Source: Evernia prunastri
Taxonomy: Eukaryota; Ascomycota; Lecanoromycetes; Lecanorales; Parmeliaceae
Length of the DNA stretch: 64,000 bases
Direction: 5' to 3'
NCBI GenBank assembly: GCA_003184365.1
Contig: NKYR01000044.1
Location: 124,001-188,000, forward strand
The stretch's first letter is position 1. Each line of letters begins with the position of its first letter. Below the pieces are notes generated by a model, which worked only from the letters and a program-made list of their open reading frames with translations, was not told where the DNA came from and did no database searches. Position numbers and translations under genes: made by a program. Positions 23,401 through 36,611 of the stretch are shown piece after piece.

Positions 23401-26400
23401 ACGGCAAGGCCATTCCCAGTCCCAGTGATTGAATCGGCCTGAGAGGGTGCGGCGGCCGCTTCTCCCGACTGCAATGTACGCACCATCCACCAATTACTTT
23501 TCTCCGCTAACGCGCTAAAGATGCCCATCTGCAACAGTACCATTTCTCACCTGGTTCAGATATCCTTATTCATACCGTCTTCATGAACACCACTGTCAAT
23601 GGCGACTCGACCGGTTACAGCGACGCATGCCCCTGCTCCCCTTTGTACGTAAGTACTCCCGAAGCCCAGCGCGCTGTAGACATGGTTCAAGATGTCTTGC
23701 CCCGTTTTGAAGTGGCAATGCTGACCCTAGATAGAATCGCCTCGCCGTGTTTCTTCCATCTTCTGATGCTGCATGTAGAAGAGAGAGCCTAGCATGTACC
23801 GCAGCGATTTCTTGAACGTGCGCTGGTACAAGGCCGGATTGCAGTCCAAAATCGCTGCCCAGCTGTCCTACCTACGAAACCAGCTGCAATGATACCGCCT
23901 GTAGGGGACGGAGTGAAATGGGTACGGAGTATTGCACCAGCTCCTGTATAGGTTGGCGCTGTGAATGCGATGGTGGTATATGCTCATGATTTGGATGGCT
24001 TCAGATATTGGGACACCTTAGCATTATTGAGTGAAGTGGACTACCACCACCACTCCATTGACTGAGAAGGAGCACAGATGCAAAGGTGTCCTCGTTACTA
24101 AGACTGTCGAACAGTAGCAGAGGAATTATTACTGTAGCCAAACTATTATCATAGAGGTTTAGCTCAGGAAGTGTCGCGATTGGCACTCATGGTTTGCCTG
24201 AAGCACCCGTGATGGACTTGATCATGGGAACCACCCAACTCCGAAGGAAAGGTCATACCATCTGGGATCGTATCAATGAGAGAGTTTCCCCAAAAAAACA
24301 CTTGCTATGCACTGGTTGAATCACGCTCTTCTACGTATCTTCTTCCATATGCTCTCCACCCCATCAACCTTGAATTAAATTTCGCTACCAAGACCCTCTT
24401 CCTCCAGCAAAACTTGCATTCTCCAAGTATGTGCCAAGGCGGCTCAGATGGTAGTCTTCATGAGAGCAACGCTTCATAAGAAGTACATTTTCCGGAGAAC
24501 AGCGAGCTCAGTACGGCCGCTATGACTTTCGTCCTAGATTTGTAGATGCAGAATTCGAGCCTGCGAATGGGTAGACTTATAAGATGTACCGTGCATTGCT
24601 GTATTGGCTCTTGTTGCAGGAAGTGGGTCAACGCAGATATCGAGATTAATCAGCAGAATGTTGCTCTCATAGAAGCGTAGTTTGGCCTCCAAATACATGA
24701 TCATATGAATCTTTAAGTTCTAGCACTACCATGGTACCCGCAACTTGGCAGGCAATCACATCAGGAGCAGCCTGATCGAGCGTCAGATTCTGTTGTCTCG
24801 ACGTACTCTAGCACAGCTCAACAGTGAAGCGATCAAAGTACAGCTTTCAGTGTTTTCTTTCTCTCAGGTAATCCTGGCAGATCATAGTACAAGGCATTCT
24901 GTCAGGCCATCTGAGTCAGAGGTCGTTGCGCTTCAAAGTGACAGTGTTTTAGTATCCTGCTAAGAAATTTTACTACCACCTTGCCAACTACATGATAGGA
25001 TAGTCAGCTGTGCTCTTCAAGAATACCCAGGACAACTTTTCCGCGGACGCTTGCATCTGTCAAACTGACGGATTGGCTCGTACACGATTGAAGAAGCCCG
25101 ATAGAAGTAAACCCTTTCCACTCGAGACTAATTCTCGTGCACGGCTCGCAAGCGTCCGACTAACGCCCATGACGCCCACGTTTACCTCCATACTTCCTGC
25201 AAAGATTTTCGCTGGCTGTAGTTCCAGAGCTTACGGCCTCTGATGTGTCCTGGCTAACGTACCTTTGCATGTCGATGAAGTCTGCTTGAGATTTAGCCAG
25301 CCTTTGAGATAAAGCGTTGGTCTGGAGATCCAAGCGCTGGAGAGTCGCCTGGCGATCGTCAGTGGATGTGCTGATGACTCAAGGATTCCCCTCTAGCATA
25401 GATAGAACATGACAACGTTGAAGGGCAGGCTCCGATCGAACTTTCCAGACCTTCCATCCACGTTACACTAATTAACAACCAGAATAACAACCTTGCTTCC
25501 CATCGATAAGCTGGAAAGAATGGCGGCGAGGCAGAGAAGTACGCCAAGTTCCATGGCGGAAGGACGTGCAGTGGAGCAGGGTGTGGTTGGAGGCTGGGCG
25601 GAAACCTGTTCGTAGTCAATACGTGCATGTCATTCTCGGGGGTTACATAGGCTGAGTAGGCTGAGTATGACGAGCAAAGACAAGGAGTATTCCAGAAGCC
25701 TCTACACTTTGGAAAGCGAGACCTACAACATTCCGTATACTTCTCCATTGTTCATCCGGTAGGAAGAAAGCTGAGCCAGTTCTCATCAAGCGCGCAGAAG
25801 ACGTGTCTATTGCTCTGGGGAGTGAACACTTTCGAGCCTTAGGCAGCATTGTTCTTGCTAATGATCCGCTGTGTTTGAGTGCTCTTCTGATGACTTCCAA
25901 AATATCGGTGTTTGTGATCCTCCGTCCTCCGACCCTAATCCATATAGCCAGTAGCTCCCGCGTAGCTCCCGCGTCACGTGAATCGTCGAGTACATAAACC
26001 GTCTTTTCAAATGAAACAAAACTTCTTAGACACACATGAAGACAGCCAGGCCTTTGGGCCTGGTTGGATCTTCGACCCGGTATACAAAAAAATATATCAT
26101 ATCATATATAAAGAAACGGTACTCATCTTCTCTTCTCCCTCCTGACTCCTGTATGCTTACCAGCTTCCTGGCAGATGACACCGCGCTCAAGATGCGTCGA
26201 GGTCACGAGGAGAGTGGTGTTGTGCCTGTGGTCGAAGCCTCCAGCATGGTTTGTGTGTCCGCACCTTTGGCTTCTAGTTGTTCGTAAGTACACCTCTGGA
26301 ATGCCTTTTCGTGTACTGCGCGCTCTCCACGCTGTGGAGGAGCACTTACAGACTCCAAGCCTTACCTGCACAGAGCTCATCGTGTCTCAGGAGAACCTTC

Positions 26401-27533
26401 CCGCCTTGGCTCGTGAGTCCAGCCATCTCATGTCGAAGCACACGATACAGCTACCCTTATTCAAGCGCAGCATTGGCATTGACCGGCACACTGACTTTGC
26501 CTTCCTCAGCCTTTCGTGTCGTTGCCTGTTCCTGTCTCGCTCCAGCTGCTCACCCCTCACGGCATCCTGTCAAGTCCATCCGGAAGGCCTTGTGACTACA
26601 GTCCGTTCAACCTGCGCTGTTACTGAAGGCGTTCAGTGTCCCCAAGCTATCAACAACATTTTGGGGCCGCGCGTGCTCGGTATGCGTCGGCGAAGGCTCG
26701 AGGTGAGAGTGCGTGACCCGGGGTAGATCTGAGGGGGGCGACGGTAGAGCTGCAAGATGAGTGAGTTAGCCTCCTTGTGCCAAACCACCGGACCACGGCC
26801 GGATCAGAGTAAGCGGCCTGGCAAACTTACCTTCGGTGCGTTGGAGGCCCCAGCCAATCGCTCAGTTGCAAGACCAGGTCGGCTTCTGCTTCAAGCTTTA
26901 AAGGTCCTTTGAGCTTACAGCTTCTAATCCACGTCTTCCTAGGACCGCCTTGGATACCTCCTGGAGCAGAGGAACTTCATGATGCACTGGGTGTCAGTCC
27001 GATCGACCTGCCAAGTGGCGAGCAGGCAAAGAGAGACCGGTCCAAATTCCACCGGTGTCGGGAGGGCGCTAGCGTGCCAAGAGTTCACAGGATTTCAAGG
27101 TGTTTTCGCTGCCTTTGATGTGAACACCCTCAACATCACCACAATCCTGCAAGCAAACATCTTTGCATACTTGCTACGCCTCCACCGCTGGACTTCTCTT
27201 TGCTCCCCTGCTTCTTTGGAAACGTTATAAGAACGTGTAGGCTCTCTGTGCCTCCCTCCACAGCTTTGCTTCGCTTCGCAAAGCTAGCACGCACAGACAG
27301 CCTCACACCACCAACAAGAACGGATCCAAGCTTGACCCGGCAACAGAGGCATCCAGGTTCCTTGCATCCCTCCTCTTTCTCCCTCCTCTTTCCCCCTCTG
27401 ACGCTCCTCCTGGTCGTACTTTGACCTTCGCCCTCGCCCTCATCTCCTGTATCTTCTACCCCGCTGCTCGCGACGAGGCCACGCATTCACTTGCACTCGT
27501 CTGCGAAGCCTCTAATCACACACCACCACAGCC
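20461..27533. other. Gene-poor stretch of 7.1 kb
   Basis: No frame longer than about 183 codons and none with a family motif. Small features seen: a partial 27-nt duplication (aatggcaaccatgaggct at 21699 and again from about 21726), a (ttctgc)n hexamer near 22688-22713, and an AT-rich block after a hairpin at 26045-26100. Two segments (about 21590-21650 and 22109-22315) share the words gacaa-atcgaa-cattcct and could be decayed copies of one short coding unit; this is weak. The last kilobase should contain the promoter and leader of the methyltransferase gene. Confidence 0.45.
22685..22714. repeat. (ttctgc)n hexamer repeat
   Basis: Four to five copies of ttctgc on the plus strand, read directly. 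Confidence 0.85.
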
Positions 27534-30500
27534 ATGGCCAAGCGGAAGATTATTCAAGATGATGATGAAGACAACCAAGACTCTGATTTCACGGACACAG
27601 AGGACGACGACGCGTCATCGTCGGCCGACAACGGTGAAGAGGGCGTCTCAACGCCAACACCACGTGTAACCCGTTCCAAGTCGAAAGCTACGAGGTCCGA
27701 TCGACAAGACCAAAACGACGAGGAAGATCAAGAGCAGGAGGCCGATGGTGCGGATGATGCTGCACTTGAGGACAACACCTCCAAAGGTTCGGACGCAGAT
27801 TCTGGTGACAAAGGTCAAGTATGTATTCGAAGTTGCACATCCTTTTCCTAATCTATTCTTGGTCATTTGGTTTTTGTTGAATCAGGCATCGCTAACATTA
27901 AGCGCAGGTGCCGAGCGGTAACCCTGGCGAGTCCATCAAAGTCCATGACAGAGGACAGCGAACAATGGGCAGAACCAAGTACTGCGGAGTCGTGGTACCA
28001 TTCAAGGCGAAACCACAGAAGGCTAAGCGGAGCAAAGGAGACTTCATCTGCATCATATGTGGCTCTAGCTTCACGCGAGTTGCTGGCGTCAACTACCACT
28101 TCATCAAGTGTGTGGAGCAACACGGAAATCCGGACGCTAGGAGTTGGAACGACCATCCTACCTGCGCACACACGAAGAGATCGGGAGATGGTGTCGCCAC
28201 AGCTGGCAATTCCCGAGATCAAAAGCCACCCTCAAAGAAGCAACGCTTGACAAATCTGCAACAAGGTGAATCTTCTGCACCACCTCCACCACCGCCGCCA
28301 CCACCGCCGCCACCACCACCACAATTACCATCACCACCGGCGGCTATCCAGCCTAGACGAACAGCAGCGGTGTCACAACCAGATGAACTACCGACTGAAC
28401 CTAGACAAACGCGGAGAGGACCAGGTGCCCTGCGAACCGGGCCAAGACAAACGCGAGGACAGCCGAGTGCCGCGCCGACAGATGTGCGAGCAAGCAGATC
28501 CAAGCCAACGCAGGGTGAGCACCAGCCCACATCCCAGTCGAAGGAGCAGGATAAGGCAAAGGAGACGGCCAAGCCGAAGCAGAAGGCAAAACCAAAGCAG
28601 AAGGCAAAGTCAAAGACCAAGGCAAAGGCAACCGCTGGTGGCGAGGAGAAATCTAGTGCCAAGACGCCAAAGGATGCTCACAGAGTCCACATTGACGAAA
28701 GCCTCCCTCCGCTCGCTGATCTCGATGCAATCTTCCACGATATGCTTGAGAATGCATTTGAGAAGACGCCTCTGGGGACAGCACTGGAGAATCTCTCTGA
28801 CAAGATGGTCCATGTGGCAACGATGTGCTCCGGTACCGAAAGCCCGCTGCTCGCTTTGGCGAAGATCACAAAGGGTAAGCATCGACCTTCACCTTTGATA
28901 CGAAGGTCTATATAATAACTTGTTCTAGATCTGAAGAAATGTGGGAAGCCTATGTTGAATTACAAGCACCTTTTCAGTGCGGAGATCGTTCCCTCGAAAC
29001 AGGCCTACATCGAACGAAACTTCCATCCCGCGAAGCTTTTCCGAGACATCCGGGAAATAGCTCTAGGTCGACAAGCGTGAGTCGTTCCTTTAACCAAATG
29101 ACTTCTGGAATTAACTCTTCATAGGACTACCGCATACGGTGCGCTTACCGATGTCCCGTCTGACGTGGATATGCTCGTGGCGGGGTTTTCGTGCGTCGAT
29201 TTCTCCAAGCTGAATAAAAAGGCCAAGAAATTGACAGATGTTGGCGAGTCTGGGGACACATTTCGAGCAATACTCGAATATGCGAAAGCATATCGACCAG
29301 GCGTCATTGTCCTGGAGAACGTGGATTCTGCGCCTTGGGATCTAATCCAAGCCGTTTGGATGAATGATGGTGATTCCATCCGCACGGAGTTGGGGAAAGT
29401 CGCCGAAGAAGATGTTCCTTATACGGGGCTCGACGCTTTTTGGGATGACGATGACCCAGGGTATTCGGCAGCCTGGGTGAGGGTGGATGCCAAGAACTAT
29501 TACATTCCACAAACCCGGACTCGTCGATACATGATCTGCCTCGATCGCCTTCGATATCCAACACCAGAGTTAGCAGACGAAGCTGTCCTTAACTGGAAGA
29601 CATATGTGATGTCTCTCCAGCGAAAGGCAAGTGTCTCCGTGGAAGCGTTTCTTCTGTCGGAGGACGACCCTCGCCTCCACTGTGCAAAGGATGAGCTGTC
29701 GAAGACCGGAAATCCCAAGCGAGAGTCGGATTGGGCCATTTGTAATGGTCGTCACGAGATTTACCGTCACCTTGAGAAGCTTGGAACGTTGAGACCGATC
29801 TCCAACTGGACCAATGATGGCACAGCGAAGCCGTCAAGTTTTCTGTGGACCGACTGGACTCTGATCCAGCCAGAGCGTGTCTGGGACTCGATAGACATAT
29901 CGGGTCTGCGAAACGCGAATAGAGGGTTTGATTCCTTCTATAAGCCGTAAGGCCTTCCCTTTTGTATTACTGAGACGCCGTGCTAATTCCAAACTCATAG
30001 GCGATACTGGGAGCTCTCCCAGAATATCGACCGCTTCACGGATAATACGCCCGCGGGAGTTATCGGATGCCTCACCCCGAAAGGGCAGCCATTCTCAACC
30101 ACACGTGGTGGGCCAATAACTGGCCTCGAAGCAATCGCACTGCAAGGACTACCTCTTGATGTCCTATTACTCACACGCGAGAGCCAGAAAGAGTTGGCAG
30201 ATCTTGCGGGCAATGCAATGACGTCGACGGTGGTTGGGGCTGCGATGCTCAGCGCCTTCGCTGTCAGTCACGAGATCTTGACGCGACCGATGAAGGTCAG
30301 TCAGACAACTCGAACCGTCGATATGGACTTCCAAGAGATGAGAGAAGATCAACTCGATGATCGAAAGCTCCTGGAGTTTGATGGTTCCGACGAGTTGTCA
30401 TTGCAAGGGCTTTCCGACCTCGCGAAGAAGAGCGTCCGTCTGTGTTACTGTGAGGGCCAGGGCCTCACAGCTTTGTCGCCAATGCGCAAGTGCAAACGCT

Positions 30501-33500
30501 GCGACTACTACTGCTGTGAAAAGTGCGGTAACATGCCTAAGCATGATTACGAGCTTCTTGGAGGGAATGGGGTGCCTCTACGGACCGGACCTCAGGAGTT
30601 CCGAACGCAAGTAGGATACGCATTACCTACCAGGCTACAGATTGACGGTTTCTCTCCCGAGCGTCTAGGAGAACTTGCTCAACACCTCCCGGATCGGTCA
30701 GAGGAGGACTGGGCATTATTCTGTGACGCCATGCGACTTGTATCCGAGGAACAGTACCGCTACGAGTCGATCAAGCGCTCACATTGTTGGACAGTTGTCT
30801 ACAATGCCTCAACATCTCGACTTGAGCTTGTGTTTGACCAAGGCGAAGTTTACTGGCTCTTATTTGGCAAAGCCGGTCCATCAGAGCCTGGGAACAGCAG
30901 GGTTCGACATCTACTTAGTCAACCACTAGCACGTCTCACCGTTCGAGGTGAAAGCATGCGAGGTGACTCCGTAAAGGAAGAGAAAATTCTTCAGGGCTCT
31001 TGGGAGATCCGTATCCCAGTCGTACACATACTCACAATCATTGTCACACCTCAGGGGAGTCTGACCGATTCATGGGAGAAGAAGCTCGGCTTGCAAGCCG
31101 ACGAGTTCATTGACAAGCAAGTGTATACGTCGCTGAACATTGCTTGCACATCGACCTCACCTACAGAAACTCGTTTGGTTGATGAGATTTCTGGAGATTA
31201 CGACCTCTTGGAACATTGCGGCACAGCTTCTGGGAGTCTACACAAGAAGAGATCAACCACTAGCCCCCCCGAACCACGACCTCTCTTCCTTTTCCTAGAT
31301 GTGGACCGAATCGGAAGTCCGGATGATGACAGCTATGTCTTTGCTAGAACGAAGCAGCGGCTGGAGTACGGCGAGAATCGCTACGTTATCGCCAAGGTCG
31401 ACAATAGATGGCGACCCCCCCACACGGACTCATCCACCGAAGCAGATTGCGCTGACACCTCACAAACAGACTGCACCGTGTCCAGCCGATGGGAATCCTT
31501 TCCGATCTTTCTGCGACCTTACAAAGGATCAGCAGACGCTTTCTCTAGGTTCCCGAAACGCCAACTCTTGATGCCAGTCTTTGGTGAAAACCAGAATCCT
31601 CCACCAAGTTCTGCTAGCGATAACTATGGATGCATGCATGAAATCGCAAGAACTGCTTTGTTGTCCTGCGAGCTACCGGGCCAATTGGCCGACACCGTTG
31701 GCTGGCAGGTAGGGCATTGGACAATCATTGATCAGAAATCTGAGCGCCACATTGCTGCAGCATTTGCATGGCTGTTCGCCCGGGTGAAAACCCTTGGAAA
31801 CTTCGAAGGGAGCTGGAGATGCCTTGGGACCCGTCCAAATGGGTACCAACGATGTTTGGTCTGCGCTCCGGAGCCCCCGAAAATCATGTGGACGTGCTCA
31901 AAAAACCGTTCAAGGTCAAAGATCATTCCCTACGAAGATGGGCGAGAGGCGGGCAATTTCGAGAGGAGAATCAAAGCTCGACCAGCTCCGTTCCTGGTCC
32001 AAACCCACATAGATGACGATGAAAAGCGGACTGGTCGGCTCATGGTTGGCTTAAACCTTCCAACCCTAGTTCATCGGGCTTTGGCTAGACTTGGCGACAT
32101 TGCGGAGAGCGACAACGTCGAGATGGAATGGCGTCTCGATACTCAATTCGAAGCACCGACCCGGTACAAGCTCAAAGAGTTCGAATTGACCAACAACAAG
32201 CTTTATGCCGAAGCCAACTGCGACTTTCCAACTGGCCAAACACTTCGGCCAGAACAAAGGCGGTCTCTTGAATGGATGATTGGGCAAGAGGCAGATGATA
32301 TGTCTTTCTACGAAGAGGAAATCGAGGAGGCGACCTTATCCCAGCTGGGTTGGAGGGCAGAAGTCCGTGTGAGGCGAACTCGAATTCTACGAGGAGGCAT
32401 TCTGGCTGACGAAGTCGGGTACGGCAAAACCGCGACGACTCTTGCCCTGATCTACATGCAAAGACACAATGCAGAACAGCACGCAGCAATCGAGAACGCA
32501 AACAATGCAGAACAGCATGCAGTAAGCGAGAACGCGGGCTGCATCTCCGTCAAGGCGACTTTGGTCGTAGTCCCACCCCATCTTGTTCACCAGTGGAAAG
32601 GGCAAACACGCAAATTCTTAGGGGCAGAGTCGGACGGCTCCAAAATCTTGGTCATTGAGAACGTGGGTGAGCTAACAAGGACCACAATCTCACAGGTCAA
32701 GGAAGCTCTTCTCGTCATCGTATCCTGGAAAGTCTTAAGCAGCCCAGCTTATATGAACCATCTGTCACACTTTGCGACGCTACCTCCAGGCCCGTCTAGT
32801 GGAGAGCGTGAAATTGATGCCTGGCTTACTCGAGCATGCGACAACGTCAAGAAGCATGTCGGTGAACTCGTCAACGAATACGAGAGTCCCAAAGACTTTG
32901 CAGCAGTTTTGAAAGAGAGGTTAAAGGCGGCTCACACCGACAAGGATATACTTCGCGATGTTCCTACCCAACGGCTGAAGGGAGCCAAATACGCCGCTTT
33001 CAATCCAGCGGACCACGTAGAATTATCTGACCCTTCTCCCAGCGAGGGAGATCTCGAAAGATTCTTCAAGGCCATGACGAAATGTGACTGCAAGCCGGAC
33101 TCCATGGCCGGAGTCTTGTTGCATATGTTCAACTTCTATCGAATAGTTGTTGATGAGTACACGTACGTCGATGAAGAGAAGCAGGTTGAGAAACTTTCCA
33201 GCTTCATCACCACGATTGACGCCCGCTCCAGATGGGTGCTTTCTGGAACGCCTAACCTTGAAGATTTCGGAGATGTGCGTAATCTCGCAAACTTTTTGGC
33301 ATATAATCTTGGCGTCGTGGATGATGCCGCCGGGGTTATCAGAGGTGCCACAATACGTCGTATTAGGGATGACAGAACAGGTACATTGCTTTCACCTGCC
33401 TTCCCTCAGACTACTAACAATCTACAGATGCCGAGATGTTCCGCGCATTTGGATTTTCACATACCGCTGCTTGGCACATAAGCAGGCAGGCCCATGCGCA

Positions 33501-35560
33501 GACATTTCTTGACAACTACGCCAGTAAGGTATGTCTTCTCTCCGCTCAAGACCTATCCATGCGCGAGCTGACATTCCCAGAACATCGCCGAGATCGGATT
33601 GATCCAATCTCACCAGCATCTTCGTCCACATTTCCTTGGAACCGCTGAGACTATACTCAACGCCGAGCTTCAGCAGCAACTGCAGTCTACGGACATGAAG
33701 ATAATCATGCGCGGCAAGAGCAAGACAGATAACGATAGGGCTCAGCGCTACAGCGCTCTTCTCAAGAATTGCAAGACCGCATCAGAGTGCCTTTTGAAGT
33801 CTTGCTCGTACTTTGAGATGGCGGGCACACAAACTGCACAGAATGAGCCACCCGCGGACCCAATGGATGTTGATAAGACCGATAACGAAGAAGCTCACGA
33901 GGCTCATGAAAGAACTTACGAATCGTCTAAGCCTGGAACTGCCGTGTCCGCAACTGTTGAATCATTGGTTACGCGCCGTGAAAATGAGATGCAAGCACTG
34001 ATTGTGGAATTGCGATCTAATCTGCTACATGCGGCATGGCTGGCGGAACAGTGTGGGCGCGCAACAAACCCAGAACTCCATGGCACACATTACCATCAGT
34101 GGAAGTCAGAAATGAAGAGGACTGGTCTCAAAGATCCTGAAGCTACTTCTGAACTTCATCGCTATCTCCATGAAGCTCTCGAAAATGTCGATGCCGATAC
34201 CGAAGAACTATACTACCGCGATCCCCCAACTCCTGAAGAACTCGAGAGGGAGAAGAAAGCTGCAGACAAGCGTAAGAAGAAGGCAAAGGCGAAAAGAACA
34301 GCGGAGCGAAAAGCCAAAAAAGCCGAAGAAAAAAACCAAGGTCGTGAGTTATCGAAGAAGTCTAGTGCTCGCACGAGGACGCCCAAAGCTCGCAATGCCC
34401 CAGAATCAGACCACGCAGAAGAAGGTCACAGTGACGGTGAATCCGGCAACACAGACGACGAAATAGATCCAGATGCGCCAGATCCCAAGCCAGATAAGGT
34501 TGGCAAAGACGATTTCGCTACGTATGCCAGCATCCTGCGGAAACTGACTGGTCATCTAAGGAACCTGGTGACAGAACTGACGTCGAGGACAAGGTCACTC
34601 CGCTTCGCTCGTGGCGCACAAGAACTCTATGAATGGTCTATCGACCACACCAAGCCTCCGCAATGCAGAACTTGCACAAACGTCATCATTCCAGATGACT
34701 TTGATAAAGGTGTTGATAATATCTTCGTCAGCATACGCTGCGGTCATATCACATGTAAGGAGTGCATTGAGAATAAAGGCCACGCTAAATGCGCTGTCGA
34801 TGGCTGTGGTGAGGGATCCGAATCATTCCGCCTGAGAAAGGTGGCGGACCTCGTGGGTGACGGCACTGCCTGGACTCACGGCTCGAGGCTGGGTAACATC
34901 ATCACACTGATCAACGGACTACCAAAGGACGACCAAGTCCTACTGTTCGTGCAATTCGAAGACGTGATGCTCAGTATGGCTGCGCAGTTGAAAGCGGCCA
35001 ACATCTCCAACTATGCGCTGAGAGGCGGCCGTGAGATGGTTGACATGATGAACGATTTCCAAGAAAATGAGCGAGAAGACAAGAAGAAAGTTCTGCTGCT
35101 CAATTCTGCAAATGCAACAGCCGCGGGAATGTAAGTCACGCCACCCATCTCTACCATTGACCCCGCTAACATGAATCTTTACAGCAACCTCACCAACGCG
35201 AACCATGTCATCTTCGTGTCTCCCCTCCTCACCCACCGGCAACATGCGTACGATGCCTCGATGACACAGTGCATCGGGCGAGCGAAGAGATTCGGCCAGG
35301 AGAAGGAGGTGCACATTTACAGATTCTTTGCCCTGAGGACCATCGACGTGGACATCTTGCAAGAGCGCGAGCAGAAGACACTGGTGAAGAGGAAGGATCG
35401 CAAGGGCAAAGGGGCTGTATACGAAAACACGGCACTGAATGCGATGAGTTCAAGGGATGAGTGGTCATTCGTGAGCGCGGATGCGATTGATGATGATCTG
35501 GTGGCTGGCTGGGGTTCTGGTTACAATTTCAAGTCGTACCCCGAAGACGAGGATGATTGA
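27534..35560 (+). CDS. DNMT5: DNMT5-type DNA (cytosine-5) methyltransferase with SNF2 helicase and RING
   Basis: Predicted 2,542 residues. Exons: 27534..27818, 27908..28874, 28929..29076, 29125..29946, 30001..33380, 33428..33528, 33581..35130, 35185..35560; every join keeps frame. Order of parts: acidic tail (1-95); C2H2-like CIICGSSF...H...C unit (about 143-186); poly-Pro tract (about 219-236); basic Lys/Gln linker; methyltransferase with motif I MCSGTESPLLAL (~400), catalytic GFSCVDFS (~487), LENV (~530), QTRTRR (~596) and LAGNAMTS (~814); Cys cluster CYC...KCKRC...CEKC (~891-925); SNF2 ATPase with DEVGYGKT (~1543), VVDEYTYVDEE (~1791), SGTP (~1821); a charged insert and RING (CRTC...CGHITCKEC, ~2263-2305); second helicase lobe ending QCIGRAKRFGQ (~2445). 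This is the DNMT5 layout: ATP-dependent CpG maintenance methylation in chromatin. Catalytic and ATPase motifs look intact. No chromodomain is seen at the N-terminus. Confidence 0.9.
28279..28335 (+). repeat. Poly-proline (ccr)n tract inside the DNMT5-type gene
   Basis: A run of CCA/CCG/CCT codons gives about 17 consecutive prolines in exon 2, between the C2H2-like unit and the basic linker. It is likely length-variable between strains because it is a trinucleotide repeat. Confidence 0.85.
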
Positions 35561-36611
35561 TAGAAATGGAGGATCTTGAAGCGTGATAGCCTGCAATGGA
35601 ACTCATACATGCATGTTTTCTAGACGGACAGCCAGCAGTGGCCGAATTGATTTCTTTTCCTAATTACATGGTGAATCACTATTTATTCGCGTTACTCTTG
35701 CAAGGCCCCTGCCTTCTATGTCCCTCCCTCCTCCACAATGTCCACACCTCCCTTTCCTGCCCGCCTTCGCAACCAAGCCTCACACTTCCAACCCTCCATG
35801 AGGCATCTTGCCAATCTCTTCCCGCATCTCCCACCCTCACGTCGCCGAGTAAGACCCTTGAAACCCCCTGAGCATTATCCTCCAACTTCACACAAAGACG
35901 CTCCTTCCCACGCCGGAACTGCGCTGCAGCTAAGACTCAATGTACCTCGACAATTCGAATTGCGACTTCCGCGGAGAGATCCTACTGCTTCGGCGGGGAT
36001 AAGGCATTCTAGCTTGGGACTCATCAAGGGGAGGCGGTGGAAAGTATGCATGAATGTACATCCTGCTAGGACTGTCAGCAAATAACATTACTATATCTGA
36101 GATGGGTACAGCTTGGCTTTGCTGGGGCTTGATTGACTGGTTGACATCATTGCGCGGCTCAGGCTGACGAGGTTGCTCATGGAAAGGACGCTGGTTGAGC
36201 TTTTGGAGGTGTTGTATCGGGCATTGGGGTGGTCAGGCTTGTATGCGATTGTTTGCCCTCCGACAAGCAAGTGGGATTGAAGCGAATCCAGCCAAGGCAA
36301 AGAGCAGGAGAGTTTATGAGTGCCTACTTGGGGTGACGGACGGATCTGCATCAGGGTTGTTGAGCTGGGGAAGGAAGATTTGTATAACGGATGCTGCTGT
36401 GGCTCTTTTTGATGCTGCCAAACAAGCAACTTGTGCAGCTGTCTAGCTTTGTAGGACCATAGTTTGGATATAGTAGTGGCGGTAGGGGCGAGGTCGCCAT
36501 CTTTGATAGTGTTCACTCGGCGAGAGACTGGGCGGACTGCATTTGAAGGGAAGAAGGTGATGAACAGATCTTGCAGTCGTAAGACATTTACTATCCCATC
36601 AGTCCAAAGTT
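35561..36611. other. Intergenic, 1.05 kb, no firm gene
   Basis: Lies between the convergent DNMT5-type and methyltransferase genes. Two open frames (35738-36085 plus, 115 codons; 36091-36615 minus, 174 codons) have no family features or typical gene signals beyond a start codon, so neither is called. Pyrimidine-rich DNA at 35700-35830. Confidence 0.45.

Noticed and set aside
35738..36085. 115-codon plus frame with a good start context
   Set aside because: Low-information, Pro/Arg/His-rich sequence with no family features. It lies in the 3' intergenic region of two convergent genes.
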